Assembly: GCF_009905375.1 (NCBI RefSeq)
Contig: NC_133653.1
Span: 67,654,329-67,718,328, forward strand
Length of the DNA stretch: 64,000 nucleotides
From: Apium graveolens
Taxonomy: Eukaryota; Streptophyta; Magnoliopsida; Apiales; Apiaceae
Reading direction: 5' to 3'
Shown: positions 36,270 through 45,939 of the stretch, piece by piece
Numbering within the stretch: the stretch's first letter is position 1
How the letters are laid out: the number at the start of each line of letters is the position of its first letter
Program-made: the position numbers and the translations under genes
Notes under the pieces: generated by a model
Told to the model about the DNA's origin: nothing
Seen by the model: only the letters and a program-made list of their open reading frames with translations
The model's database searches: none

Positions 36270-36767
36270 AAATTATCTTAATTTCCAGGAATTTTTCCTA
36301 ATTTTCTGGGATTTTCCCTAATTTTCTGGATTTTTCCCTTAATTTCTGGGATTTATCCTTAATTTTCTGGATTTTTCCTTAATTTTCTGAAAATATTACC
36401 ATTTTTCAGAAATTATTTAAGGAATTTCCTTAATTTTCTGGATTTTTCCTTAATTTTCTGAAAATATTACCATTTTTCAGAAATTATTTAAGGGATTTCC
36501 TTAATTTTCTGGATTTTTCCTTAATTTTCTGAAAATATTACCATTTTTCAGAAATTATTTAAGGAATTTCCTTAATTTCTGGATTTTTCCCTAATTTCTG
36601 GGATTTATCCTTAATTTTCTGGATTTTTCCTTAATTTTCTGAAAATATTACCATTTTTCAGAAATTATTTAAGGAATTTCCTTAATTTTCTGGATTTTTC
36701 CTTAATTTTCTGAAAATATTACCATTTTTCAGAAATTATTTAAGGGATTTCCTTAATTTTCCAGGAT
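36270..36767 (+). repeat. 71-bp tandem repeat array in D
   Basis: Units beginning GAAAATATTACCATTTTTC start at 36389, 36460, 36531, 36641 and 36712. Four of the five are spaced at exactly 71 bp or next to a longer 110-bp unit. Shorter TTCTGG-ATTTTTCC-TTAATT subunits fill 36270-36388 and the longer unit. ATTTTCTGAAAAT and TTTTTCAGAAATT give each unit local dyad symmetry. The array separates the 3' LTR from the palindrome/poly-T block upstream of the antisense gene. Confidence 0.85.
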
Positions 36768-36775
36768 TTTTTCTT

Positions 36776-36971
36776 CTTTTTTTTTTTTTCTCTCCCTTTT
36801 TTCTTTTTTTTTTTTTTTTTTTTTTTTTTAATACAATTTTCGACCAGGAATCCATTCGACCAGGATCCTGGTCGAATTAACCTTCAGTATGCCTTGGTCG
36901 ATTGAATTTCGAGCAGGTTGGGTTCGAGCAAGATTCCTGGTCGAATTTCGGCCAGGATTTTTTCCTATATA

Positions 36972-37003
<32 letters not shown>

Positions 37004-37189
37004 ATTTCGAATAGGATTTTTCGACCAGGAATTTTCGGTTAAGATTTTCGGTCAAGATCCCCATTTTTTGACCGAATTAACCACCATCTCTTGCCTTGGT
37101 CGAAGCTATTTCGGGCAGGTACTATTCGACCAGGATTTTACCTTGATTCCTGGTCGACAGTGTCAGGAAATATTCTGGTCGAACCAGTA

Positions 37190-37221
<32 letters not shown>

Positions 37222-37345
37222 CGAATAGGATTTCTTCCCTTTCGGTCAAGATTCTTACTTTCTGACCGAATTAACCTTCCTTCTAAGCCCTGGTCGAAGG
37301 ATTTTCGAGCAGGAACATTTTGACCAGGATTTTTCTGTGTTTTCT
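36776..37345 (+). repeat. Triplicated poly-T plus palindromic CGACCAGGA block in D
   Basis: Three units, each opened by a T tract (near 36804-36829, 36970-37003 and 37194-37220), carry repeated TCGACCAGGA and its complement TCCTGGTCGA. They also carry GACCGAATTAACC or GTCGAATTAACC and a TTCGAGCAGG/TTTCGGGCAGG variant. In unit 1 two arms meet as a perfect 24-bp palindrome at 36854-36877, centred between A and T. The block lies about 450-1000 bp upstream of the antisense gene's TATA box. It could be a regulatory region for that gene or an untranslated part of the gag-pol RNA; the sequence does not decide. Confidence 0.75.
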
Positions 37346-37807
37346 CTTCGAAAGGTTCAAGAATACATATATATTTTTTGTATATCCTTGGATTCTCAAT
37401 TCTGGGCTAAGACTTGGGCTCATTTTAACTGGGCCTATTCTCTAATTTGGCCTACCCTTTTTCCTGGGCTACAATAGAAAAAACCTTGGCCCATTTTCCT
37501 TGGTCCAACTAGTTTTTTGCAATTGGCCCATTGCTTTAACTGGGCTCCCTTCCCACTCTTTTTTCTTAAACATCATTTGGGCCTCAACATGGCTTGATTT
37601 TTCTAAAATTAGGCCCTTTTCTGAGATGGGCTTTCATTTTCTAAGCCCAAATTCCAAATCCTTCTAGGGTTTTTCTGGATTCTTCCAGATTCTTCAAAAA
37701 CTTTAATTTTCCTCTGATTTTTGCTAGAACTTCCTGGATTATTCCAGAACCTTCTAAGTTTTGGGCCCAAATGGGCTTTTTTAAGGCCCATTTTCCTTCT
37801 TCCTTGG
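37346..37807 (+). other. Upstream region of the antisense gene of D
   Basis: No gene is seen here. The stretch has many TGGGC/GCCCA words (for example near 37408, 37437, 37507, 37614 and 37775). GCCCA/TGGGC is a known plant promoter word bound by TCP factors, so this is compatible with a promoter-proximal region, but I cannot show that it works. Confidence 0.4.
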
Positions 37808-37818
37808 CTATATAAAGG
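37808..37818 (+). promoter_or_regulatory. TATA box of the antisense gene of D
   Basis: CTATATAAAGG is a strong plant TATA box 164 bp before the ATG at 37982. A pyrimidine-rich, probably untranslated leader with many CTC and TTC words lies between, as is usual downstream of plant transcription starts. Confidence 0.65.
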
Positions 37819-37981
37819 TGGGGTGAGAGTTTTATTTCTTCACACCTCTCATTTCACCTCTCATTTCATTTTACAACTTCTCCTCATCCCTCCTCCAACT
37901 TTCTAGCCTTTCCTTTCTCAAATCCCTCCTTTAGTTTTCCAACCTCTCCTTCAGGCTTTTTCTAGCTTTCTAATCTTTCTA

Positions 37982-39884
37982 ATGGCTGACAAGAATTCTG
38001 AGAGGGCGGCCAAAATTGCCTCGGCTTCAAAACGAGGTAAGGATATCGAGATCCGCTCTTCATATATGTCTTTAATTGATATGATTAATACTAGGGGGGA
38101 TGAATATCCCTCCACTGCACATCTCGACTCTTTTAATCACTGTAATACTTGGCATAACATAGATTTCAATAAACTAAATGCTCGTTATAACGTCCCTCCC
38201 CCCTTTAGACTAGTTCCAGTCTCTGGTGGTGACCGTACTTGCCACTGGAGGCCCGATACTCTTTTCATCTACACCGACGCCCTTAACGCTGGGCTTAGGT
38301 TCCCTTTCCATCCTTTTATCCCTCATCTTTTGGCTGACTTACAAATCAACCCGTGTCAGCTTCCTCCAAACGCCTGGAGGAATATTCTATGTTTTATGGT
38401 TTGTTGTCTTAGGGAGGGCTTTCCTCTTTCGGTAGCCGTTTTTAGGAAAGTCTTCCAATGTTACAATAGTTCTTCTAATATTTGTGGCTGGGTTTATGTC
38501 AAACAAAGGCCCAAAAGCAAACATATCTTTAATAGCGCCTCTATTCCTGATAATAATCCAAATTGGAGGAATAGTTTCGTTGGGTTACGTTGGGAGAATG
38601 GCGACTGGGGCACGCTCTTTCGATCTTCCTTTGGGAAGGTCAGTGATGGTAGCCTCAAATCCATTCACTTAACTCCTGAAGAAACTATTATTTATAATGG
38701 CCTTACTCAGGATGATGGTACGACCACCAGCTGGACTCTCTTAGAGGAGTTTTCCCTAATTCATGTGGGACTATCCTCTGTTTCTCAACAGGGTATTTTT
38801 CTTCCCTTCTCAATTTTACTTCATTTCATGCGTTATTAACTTCACTTATTTTGTCCTTTGTTTTGTTTCAGCTGCTAAGGAGATTAACGAGGACAACGTT
38901 CCTTTGGTTGAGGAGACAGCTAGGATGAAGAAAGCTCGGCTCGCAGGCCTAGACACCCGGGGAAAGGCGACAGAGCCTATCTTCTTGAGAAAGCACAAGG
39001 AGCCTATGGGGGAGGCTTCAACTGAAGGAGCTGAGGGCCATAATGCTCCTATCACTGCTGCTGCCCCTGCTGCTGCTGCTACAGGCGCCTTTCAGCCTCT
39101 CTGGGGATTCCGCCGAGGGGATACCGTGGTTGGTTCCACGAAGCATGCTTGGGATTGGTCCTACCATAGCGTGACCCCAAAGGACTTTACTGATGTGGTG
39201 GCCACCCCTGACCTTGAGAGGATTAAGCTCATGGGAGCCCAATCTCTGGCTTCGGTATGCCTTCTCTTTTTTAAACTTATTTCTCGTTCTTGTAGCACTT
39301 TCTTGCCTTATACTTTGTTAATTGTTTTGTTTCAGTCTAACGCCTACTTTCAAGGCGCTATGAGGCAAGCCGAATCATGGAAGCGGGCTTCTGATAAGGC
39401 CGATAATGCCCTCAGGAGGCAGCAGAAGAAGTATGCTACCCTGGAGAAGAAGCTCAAGCGCAAGGAGGAAGAACTCGGAGAGTCTAACGCCGAGCTGGTG
39501 GTACTTCGGGCGGAGAAGGATAAAGCTATAGACAATTATCTGGACTCGGAGGAGTTTGCCCAATCCATGAGGATTAGGGATGATTCAGTCTTTCCCGAGT
39601 TTTTTAGGACTGGTTGGGACACGGCCCTTGGGACCGTGAACGAGGCTTGTCCTGATATTAACCCGGCGGACTACATCTGCCCTGACGATGAGGCTTTGCT
39701 ACAGAGGTTTCGTACCCGAGTAGTTGTCTCGGATCATGTTCCTCAGGATCCACTTCTTCCTCCTCCCGAGTCTTTTTCCAGACCTGCTGAGGATGACAGC
39801 TCTTCCTCCTCCGAGACAACGGAGACATCTAGCGAGAGCGGAGAAGACGATGATATGGACGCCGAGGGCACCTCAGCTCCTTAG
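37982..39884 (+). CDS. Antisense gene of Tat element D, three exons
   Basis: Proposed exons are 37982-38792, 38872-39254 and 39336-39884, giving 580 residues. Intron 1 (79 bp, GTATTTTTC...TTTGTTTCAG) is needed: exons 1 and 2 are in different frames and exon 1's frame stops at 38839. Intron 2 (81 bp, GTATGCC...TTTGTTTCAG) has good sites but keeps the frame. Residues 1-270 resemble the gypsy-type transposon protein domain (Pfam Transposase_28), with GLRFPFHPFIPHLLADLQ and QLPPNAWRNI. A Lys/Glu coiled coil follows (MRQAESWKRASDKADNALRR to about 60 residues on), then an acidic Ser/Glu tail (SSSSSETTETSSESGEDDD). It is convergent to gag-pol. Function unknown; extra antisense ORFs are known in Tat elements. 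Confidence 0.78.
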
Positions 39885-40196
39885 AGCTTTTTCAGCCCTG
39901 CGTGGCTTTTTTATTTTCGAGACTTTATTTATCAAACTTTTGTAACATCTATCAGATCTATCTCATTTATCACCTTTTATGCTTTGCATCCATGCATTTG
40001 ATTTTTATTTGTTAGGCCACAATCATACTTTGAAGAACTTATGAATTTCATAAAATTGTCTGGGATTCGTCCCTTACACAAGTCTTAATAAATTTCGTAA
40101 TAAAACTAAAACATATAAATCCTAAGCAAGCAAAGCTTCAAGGTGCTTTTCAACCTACTCGCCATCCTGACGAGTGAGAATCGTACTTCGACCATC
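39885..40196 (+). terminator. Convergent 3' region between antisense gene and gag-pol of D
   Basis: This is the 312-bp gap between the stop codons of two converging genes. On the plus strand AATAAA occurs at 40087-40092 and 40099-40104, about 200 bp after the antisense stop, suitable as its polyadenylation signal. No coding is seen. Confidence 0.5.
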
Positions 40197-43100
40197 TTAC
40201 ACGTAGTAAACCTTCAGGTTTTGTGCGTGCCAGGTTCTCGGGACTTCAAAACCATCCATAGTCTCCAGCTTGTAGGTTCCTCTACCCTGAACGCTCTTGA
40301 CTCTATACGGCCCTTCCCAATTTGGGGCAAGCTTTCCTTTCTGTCCGACACCAGAAGCCTCTATTTTTCTCAAGACTAGGTCACCTTGTTTGAAAAACCT
40401 CTCTTTAACCCTTAGGTTGTAGTAGAATGAAGCCTTTTTCTGATATTCTACTATCTTTGCGTGTGCTTTATCTCGTACTTCATCGATTAAATCCAGGGCT
40501 AACTTCTGCCCTTCCTCATTTTCTTTTTCATCAAAAGCCTGAATCCTTGGAGAAGAATGTGATATCTCCACGGGAACTACTGCTTCCGCCCCATATGCCA
40601 ACATGAAAGGAGTTGCATCTGTCGTGACTCTACAGGTAGTCCTATAAGCCCATAATATGGGAAGTATCTCATCTACCCAATTATTTCTCGACTTTTCGAT
40701 CCTCTTCTTTAGTCCATCCAGGATTATCCGATTTGCTACTTCCGCTTGCCCATTGGCTTGCGGGTGAGCCACAGAGGTGAATCGTAACTCAATTTCATTT
40801 TCTTCACAATACTTCTTGAATTCCTCATTGTTGAATTGCGTTCCATTGTCAGTGACGAGGATACGGGGAATTCCATATCGGCACATGATGTTTTCCCACA
40901 GGAATTGTGCAACCTGCTTAGTTGTGATTTTGGCCAAAGGTTTGGCTTCGATCCACTTGGTGAAATAATCAATGGCTACAATCAGAAACTTCCTTTGTGC
41001 TGTGGCCATAGGAAAAGGCCCTAGAATATCCATCCCCCACATAGCAAAGGGAATAGGTGAGTTGATAGAGGTCAGCATCTCGGGGGGTTGTCTGGCGACT
41101 GGTGCATGCTTCTGACAACGATCACACTTCTTTACATATTCTTTGGCATCAGCCATCATTTCTGGCCAATAGAAGCCTAAACGAGTTATCTTATGAGCCA
41201 AGGCCCTGCCCCCCAAGTGTTGCCCACAAATGCCTTCATGCACTTCCTCAAGAGCCAAGCGTGCCTCATCCGGCCTGAGACACCTCAAGTAAGGAACCAC
41301 GAAAGATCTCTTATACAGAATCCCATCTATCAAGGAGTACCTTAGTGCTCGAACAGTTAACTTTCGTGCTTCAGTTGCATCGCTTGGCAACCATCCGGTT
41401 TGAATGTGAGCCTTAATGGGATCGATCCATGACGTCCCCAGGCCTATGGGAGCCACAAGCTTAACATCTATGCTTCGCGTCTTTAAAACACGAAAGTATA
41501 CACTCCCTGAACTTTCTTCTATCTCAGATGAAGCAAACTTTGATAGCGCGTCTGCCTTAACATTTTCTTCCCTTGGAATGTGCTCAACATGACATTCATT
41601 AAATTGGGTCATCACAGCCCTTACTAGGCGGACATATTTAGCCATTGTATCATCCCTTGCCTCAAATTCTCCCTTTACTTGGGATATGATCAGCTTTGAG
41701 TCTCCACGGACCTTTAAGTTTTTGACTCTAAGTGTCCCAGCTAGACCAAGGCCTGCTATCAGGGCTTCATACTCTGCCTCATTGTTTGTGGTTGGGAAGT
41801 CTAGCTTCATGGCATACTCAATTAAGAATCCATCAGGGCTTTGCAAAACCAACCCTGCTCCACTGGAATTTGTTTTTGATGCTCCATCAAAATAGAGAAC
41901 CCAATATTCTTTCTCCTTGTCCCCATTGTCGACTCCCTTGTCTTGAGGTGTGGTATCTTCCTGCCCCCCGACTTCTTGGTTGGGTATGGTACATTCCACC
42001 ACGAAGTCAGCTAGTGCCTGGGCTTTTATGGCTATACGTGGCTTATACTTGAGATCGAACTCTCCCAACTCTATTGCCCACTTAATTAGTCTCCCACTTG
42101 CCTTGGGACTGTGAATGATATTTCTCAGTGGCTGATTTGTTAGCACTTCAATTTGGTGAGCTTGAAAATAAGGACGCAGCTTTCTTGAAGCCATCACCAA
42201 GGCTAAAGCAAATTTCTCAATGGCTGAATAATTCAACTCAGCACCACGCAAAATTTTGCTGACATAGTATACGGGTTTCTGGACTTTCAGTTCCTCCTTA
42301 ACCAACACCGCGCTCAAGGCGCTTTCTGAAACAGCCAAGTACAAGAATAAAACTTCACCCAGAACTGGCTTGGCCAACAACGGGGCCTGGCCCATATACT
42401 TCTTTAACTCTTCAAATGCCTTCTGATTTTCCTCACTCCATACAAAGTCTTTAATGTTCTTTAATGACTTGAAGAATGACAAGCACTTGTCTCCTGACTT
42501 GGAGATGAATCGCCCTAGCGCAGCAACCCTTCCTGTGAGTTTCTGAACATCCTTGACAGTTTTTGGGGGTTCCATGTCCAGGATTGCCTTTATTTTATCG
42601 GGGTTAGCCTCAATTCCCCTCTTTGAGACCATCAATCCCAAGAATTTTCCAGATCCTACTCCGAAAGCACACTTCGTGGGATTCAACATCATCTTGTGGT
42701 ACCTCAGGACCTCAAAAGCTTCCCTCAAATGGGTTATATGATCAGTCTTTACTAGACTCTTGACTAGCATGTCATCAACATAGACTTCCATAGTCTTCCC
42801 AATAAGATCTTTAAAAATTTTATTCACCAACCTTTGATAGGTGGCTCCTGCATTCTTGAGACCAAACGCCATAACAAGATAACAATAAACACCAAAGTCA
42901 GTGATAAATGATACCTTTGGAATGTCATCCTTATGCATTTTGATCTGGTTGTATCCGCTAAATCCATCCATGAAACTCAACATCTCATGTCCAGCGGTGG
43001 CATCAATCAAAGTATCAATTCTAGGCAGCGGAAAATAATCTTTGGGACATGCATCATTCAGATCGGTGAAGTCTATACACATCCTCCACTTTCCATTAGC

Positions 43101-45902
43101 CTTCTTCACCATTACAGGGTTTGCTAACCACTCCGGAAATTGAATCTCCTCAATGAAACCAGCCTCTAAGAGCTTTTCCACTTCCTGCTTTATAGCCTCT
43201 TGTCTTTCCGGGGCAAAATTTCTTTTCTTTTGTTTTACTGTCTTCCGGCTTGGATCCACGTTTAACTTGTGGGTAATTAACCCCGGGTCTATGCCTGGCA
43301 TATCAGCTGCTGACCATGCAAACACATCACTATTTTCTTGCAAAAATTTCACTAACTTCCCTCTAAGGGGCTCCTCTAATGTAGCTCCAATGAAAGTCAT
43401 CCTCTCAGGATTCTTGGGATCTAAAGGAACCGAATCCAATTCTTCTGCTGGCCTTCCTCTATTCTCATCATTTTCTCGAACATCCATATCTTCAATAGGA
43501 AGAACCTGCCCCCCGACTCCATCTGCCCTCAAAGAGGCCACATAACAGCTTCTAGCCATTTTTTGATCTCCCCTCTCTTCTCCAATCCCGTTTCGGGTGG
43601 GAAACTTCATGACTGAATGGTAGGAAGAGGGGACTGCCTTGAAGGCATGTATCCCTGTTCTCCCCATGATAGCATTATAAGTTGAACTAGCCTTTACCAC
43701 CACAAAATCCAGCATCTGCGTTGCTTGCCTTGGCTCCGTACCTATGGTGGTTGGTAATTTAATTATCCCTTCCACAGGACATTCTACTCCAGCAAATCCA
43801 TATATCGGCATGTCGGTTGGTGTCAACTGGGAGTCGTTATACCCCATCCTTAGAAAGGTGTCGTGGAGCAAGATATCCACAGAAGCACCATTATCCACAA
43901 GGACCCTCTTAACCGGGCTATTTCCTATTATCGGCGTTATGACCAGCGGGTCGTCATGGGGAAACTTCACACCCTCTAGGTCGGAATCATCAAAAGCCAA
44001 TGTTACTTCTGTCCTGGCCCTCTTCGGGGCTTCTCCAACAATATGCATAACCTCTCTAGTATATGCCTTTCTGGAATTTTTGGACAATCCAGCAGCAGTT
44101 GGACCTCCAAAGATCGTGTTTATCACAGGCCCTCGAGGTCTCGGCCCTCCATAAATGGTGTTTATAACTGGTCCTCTAGGTTGGGGATTCCGCCCCTGAT
44201 CATCTTGGTCCCTCCTACGATCTTCAAAGTTCTTCCTTCCATTATTGTTTCTGTCTCCTCCATCTCCAGTATACTTGTTCAGCCTTCCTTTTCGAATCAA
44301 AAACTCAATTTCATCTTTCAACTGCCTACACTCATCGGTGTCATGACCAACATCTTTGTGAAACCTGCAATACTTGCCCTTATCTAGCTTGGCGGGATCA
44401 GCCTTCAAGGGCTTAGGCCAGCGAATATCTCTGTCTTTCTCAATCTCCATCAAAATCTGACTTCTGGGGGCATTCAGCTTAGCGTATTCAGTGAACTTTT
44501 GCCCAGGTCCTCCCTTCTTGGGGGTTGAATCAGGGTTTTGTTCAGTTCTAGGATACTTATCCTTAGCGATGTACTCCAAATCAGTTTTTCGTTTCTTGCC
44601 TCCAGTGGGCTCATTACTTACTACGGTCTTCCTCATACTCTCTTCAACCTTGATATACTTCCCTGCCCTCTCTTGGAGCTGCAACATGCTCTCAGGGGGT
44701 CGTTTGGCCAAAGACATCTTGAAAAACTCATCCCTAGTTCCTTGTTGCAGCGCTATCATGGCTACCTTATCATCAAGGTCTGGGACTTTTAAAGCCTCCT
44801 TTGTAAAACGATTTAGGTAATCTCTTAAGGATTCTTTAGCTCCCTGCACAAGACTCATAAGAGATGCTGAACTTTTCTCATGGACTCTTCCACTGATGAA
44901 TTGCTTAATAAAAGCCTGACTTAATTCTCTGAACGATCCAATAGAGTTTGGGGGCAGGCGACTGTACCATCTTTGAGCCATACCCGACAGGGTTTGAGGG
45001 AAGGCCCGACACTTTATAGCATCATTCACGGGTTGCAGCAGCAGTGCATTAGAGAATGTCCTAACATGATTAGCGGGGTCTCCCGTGCCATCATAGGCTT
45101 TGATAGTGGGCATCTTAAATTTTCTTGAGATATGGGCATTCATTATCTCTTCTGTGAAGGGTGGAGTTGGATCATCAGGATCCCCAAGGGGAAGGAGATT
45201 GCTTGGATCAGTTCTTGGGACAGCAGCCCTTCTTCTTACCGGACCATCCAGGTCTATGATAGGAGGAGGATTTCTCCCCCTAGGAGGTATGTGGGGTCTG
45301 GTGGCTTGGTAAGCCTCCAAATCACGCCTCAGCCTTTGGATTTCAGCCTCATGAGCCCTGATCTTTTCCTGCACTTCTTGGGGATTCGCCCCTGGGGTGC
45401 TTTGGGGGCGTTGCCTTCCATCGGCCATTGGCTCTTTTCCAGGACGCCTCCTTCTTGGGGCCACTTCATCATCCGAAGATTCGGAGTCTCTCTCAGTGTA
45501 TGGACCAGAAAATTCCCGATCCTCAGGGATAGGATCCAAACCTCGTATATAGGGGGGCGACCGCCCTCGTGCTTCGCTTCGCCCAGCATATCCACTTCCT
45601 CCAACCTCAGGGTGAAGGGGCATCCCATAAGGGGGGTTAGTAGTAACAATAGTTGAGTATTCATACCCGACGGGTCGAGAATTCACAGGTATATGTATTT
45701 GTTGAACTTGAGGATTCGTACCTTGAACAGTCGGGGGAGTTGTCCCTTGTGGCTGAGGATGAGTTGCCCCTGTCTGGGCTTCCCCCTGAGTAGATGCATA
45801 AGTTGAATGGGGAGGAACCTCCACGGTTGATGAAATCACCTGGGTTGTCCCTGATGGTGTTCCCTCCTCCAGAGTGCTGGTTGTTCTCCGTGTTCTCGCC
45901 AT
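40197..45902 (-). CDS. Gag-pol polyprotein of Tat element D, intact
   Basis: I chose the ATG at 45902 (MARTRRTTSTLEEGTPSG); the frame opens 12 codons earlier without an ATG, inside the PBS. Length is 1901 residues with no stop. In order: Pro/Arg-rich N-terminus; gag domain from about residue 260 (KFKMPTIKAYDGTGDPANHV); a CRFHKDVGHDTDEC knuckle-like motif; protease with VDNGASVDIL near residue 667 (Asn after Asp, as often in this clade); reverse transcriptase with YVDD at 42771-42782; a first RNase H whose expected Asp is not obvious (LYLAVSESALSAVL); a second RNase H (YFDGASKTNSSGAG near residue 1335, NNEAEYEALIAGLG, RGDSKLIISQ); and integrase with CDRCQK, Asp in GMDILGPF, Asp in TDNGTQF and Glu in NGQAEVANR. 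All catalytic residues of RT and integrase are present. Confidence 0.93.
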   Translation of the reverse strand: MARTRRTTSTLEEGTPSGTTQVISSTVEVPPHSTYASTQGEAQTGATHPQPQGTTPPTVQGTNPQVQQIHIPVNSRPVGYEYSTIVTTNPPYGMPLHPEVGGSGYAGRSEARGRSPPYIRGLDPIPEDREFSGPYTERDSESSDDEVAPRRRRPGKEPMADGRQRPQSTPGANPQEVQEKIRAHEAEIQRLRRDLEAYQATRPHIPPRGRNPPPIIDLDGPVRRRAAVPRTDPSNLLPLGDPDDPTPPFTEEIMNAHISRKFKMPTIKAYDGTGDPANHVRTFSNALLLQPVNDAIKCRAFPQTLSGMAQRWYSRLPPNSIGSFRELSQAFIKQFISGRVHEKSSASLMSLVQGAKESLRDYLNRFTKEALKVPDLDDKVAMIALQQGTRDEFFKMSLAKRPPESMLQLQERAGKYIKVEESMRKTVVSNEPTGGKKRKTDLEYIAKDKYPRTEQNPDSTPKKGGPGQKFTEYAKLNAPRSQILMEIEKDRDIRWPKPLKADPAKLDKGKYCRFHKDVGHDTDECRQLKDEIEFLIRKGRLNKYTGDGGDRNNNGRKNFEDRRRDQDDQGRNPQPRGPVINTIYGGPRPRGPVINTIFGGPTAAGLSKNSRKAYTREVMHIVGEAPKRARTEVTLAFDDSDLEGVKFPHDDPLVITPIIGNSPVKRVLVDNGASVDILLHDTFLRMGYNDSQLTPTDMPIYGFAGVECPVEGIIKLPTTIGTEPRQATQMLDFVVVKASSTYNAIMGRTGIHAFKAVPSSYHSVMKFPTRNGIGEERGDQKMARSCYVASLRADGVGGQVLPIEDMDVRENDENRGRPAEELDSVPLDPKNPERMTFIGATLEEPLRGKLVKFLQENSDVFAWSAADMPGIDPGLITHKLNVDPSRKTVKQKKRNFAPERQEAIKQEVEKLLEAGFIEEIQFPEWLANPVMVKKANGKWRMCIDFTDLNDACPKDYFPLPRIDTLIDATAGHEMLSFMDGFSGYNQIKMHKDDIPKVSFITDFGVYCYLVMAFGLKNAGATYQRLVNKIFKDLIGKTMEVYVDDMLVKSLVKTDHITHLREAFEVLRYHKMMLNPTKCAFGVGSGKFLGLMVSKRGIEANPDKIKAILDMEPPKTVKDVQKLTGRVAALGRFISKSGDKCLSFFKSLKNIKDFVWSEENQKAFEELKKYMGQAPLLAKPVLGEVLFLYLAVSESALSAVLVKEELKVQKPVYYVSKILRGAELNYSAIEKFALALVMASRKLRPYFQAHQIEVLTNQPLRNIIHSPKASGRLIKWAIELGEFDLKYKPRIAIKAQALADFVVECTIPNQEVGGQEDTTPQDKGVDNGDKEKEYWVLYFDGASKTNSSGAGLVLQSPDGFLIEYAMKLDFPTTNNEAEYEALIAGLGLAGTLRVKNLKVRGDSKLIISQVKGEFEARDDTMAKYVRLVRAVMTQFNECHVEHIPREENVKADALSKFASSEIEESSGSVYFRVLKTRSIDVKLVAPIGLGTSWIDPIKAHIQTGWLPSDATEARKLTVRALRYSLIDGILYKRSFVVPYLRCLRPDEARLALEEVHEGICGQHLGGRALAHKITRLGFYWPEMMADAKEYVKKCDRCQKHAPVARQPPEMLTSINSPIPFAMWGMDILGPFPMATAQRKFLIVAIDYFTKWIEAKPLAKITTKQVAQFLWENIMCRYGIPRILVTDNGTQFNNEEFKKYCEENEIELRFTSVAHPQANGQAEVANRIILDGLKKRIEKSRNNWVDEILPILWAYRTTCRVTTDATPFMLAYGAEAVVPVEISHSSPRIQAFDEKENEEGQKLALDLIDEVRDKAHAKIVEYQKKASFYYNLRVKERFFKQGDLVLRKIEASGVGQKGKLAPNWEGPYRVKSVQGRGTYKLETMDGFEVPRTWHAQNLKVYYV

Positions 45903-45920
45903 GGTTGTTGTTGCGTAATT

Positions 45921-45939
45921 TCCCACAGACGGCGCCAAA
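45921..45939 (-). promoter_or_regulatory. Primer binding site region of D
   Basis: The minus strand reads TTTGGCGCCGTCTGTGGGA, directly after the 5' LTR end at 45940 and 19 bp before the gag-pol ATG. This word is typical of Tat-clade elements. I do not name the tRNA because I cannot check the match. Confidence 0.8.

Noticed and set aside
37982..38839. Reading the antisense gene of D as a captured host gene
   Set aside because: It lies inside the TSD-bounded element, and the N-terminal domain is one known from gypsy-type transposon proteins, so it belongs to the element.
40736..45664. Many plus- and minus-strand frames overlapping the gag-pol of D
   Set aside because: They are shadows of the intact 1901-codon frame and carry no recognisable domains.
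45903..45938. Longer gag-pol start of D at a TTG codon
   Set aside because: These codons fall within the primer binding site and the following leader. The ATG at 45902 is the first usable start.
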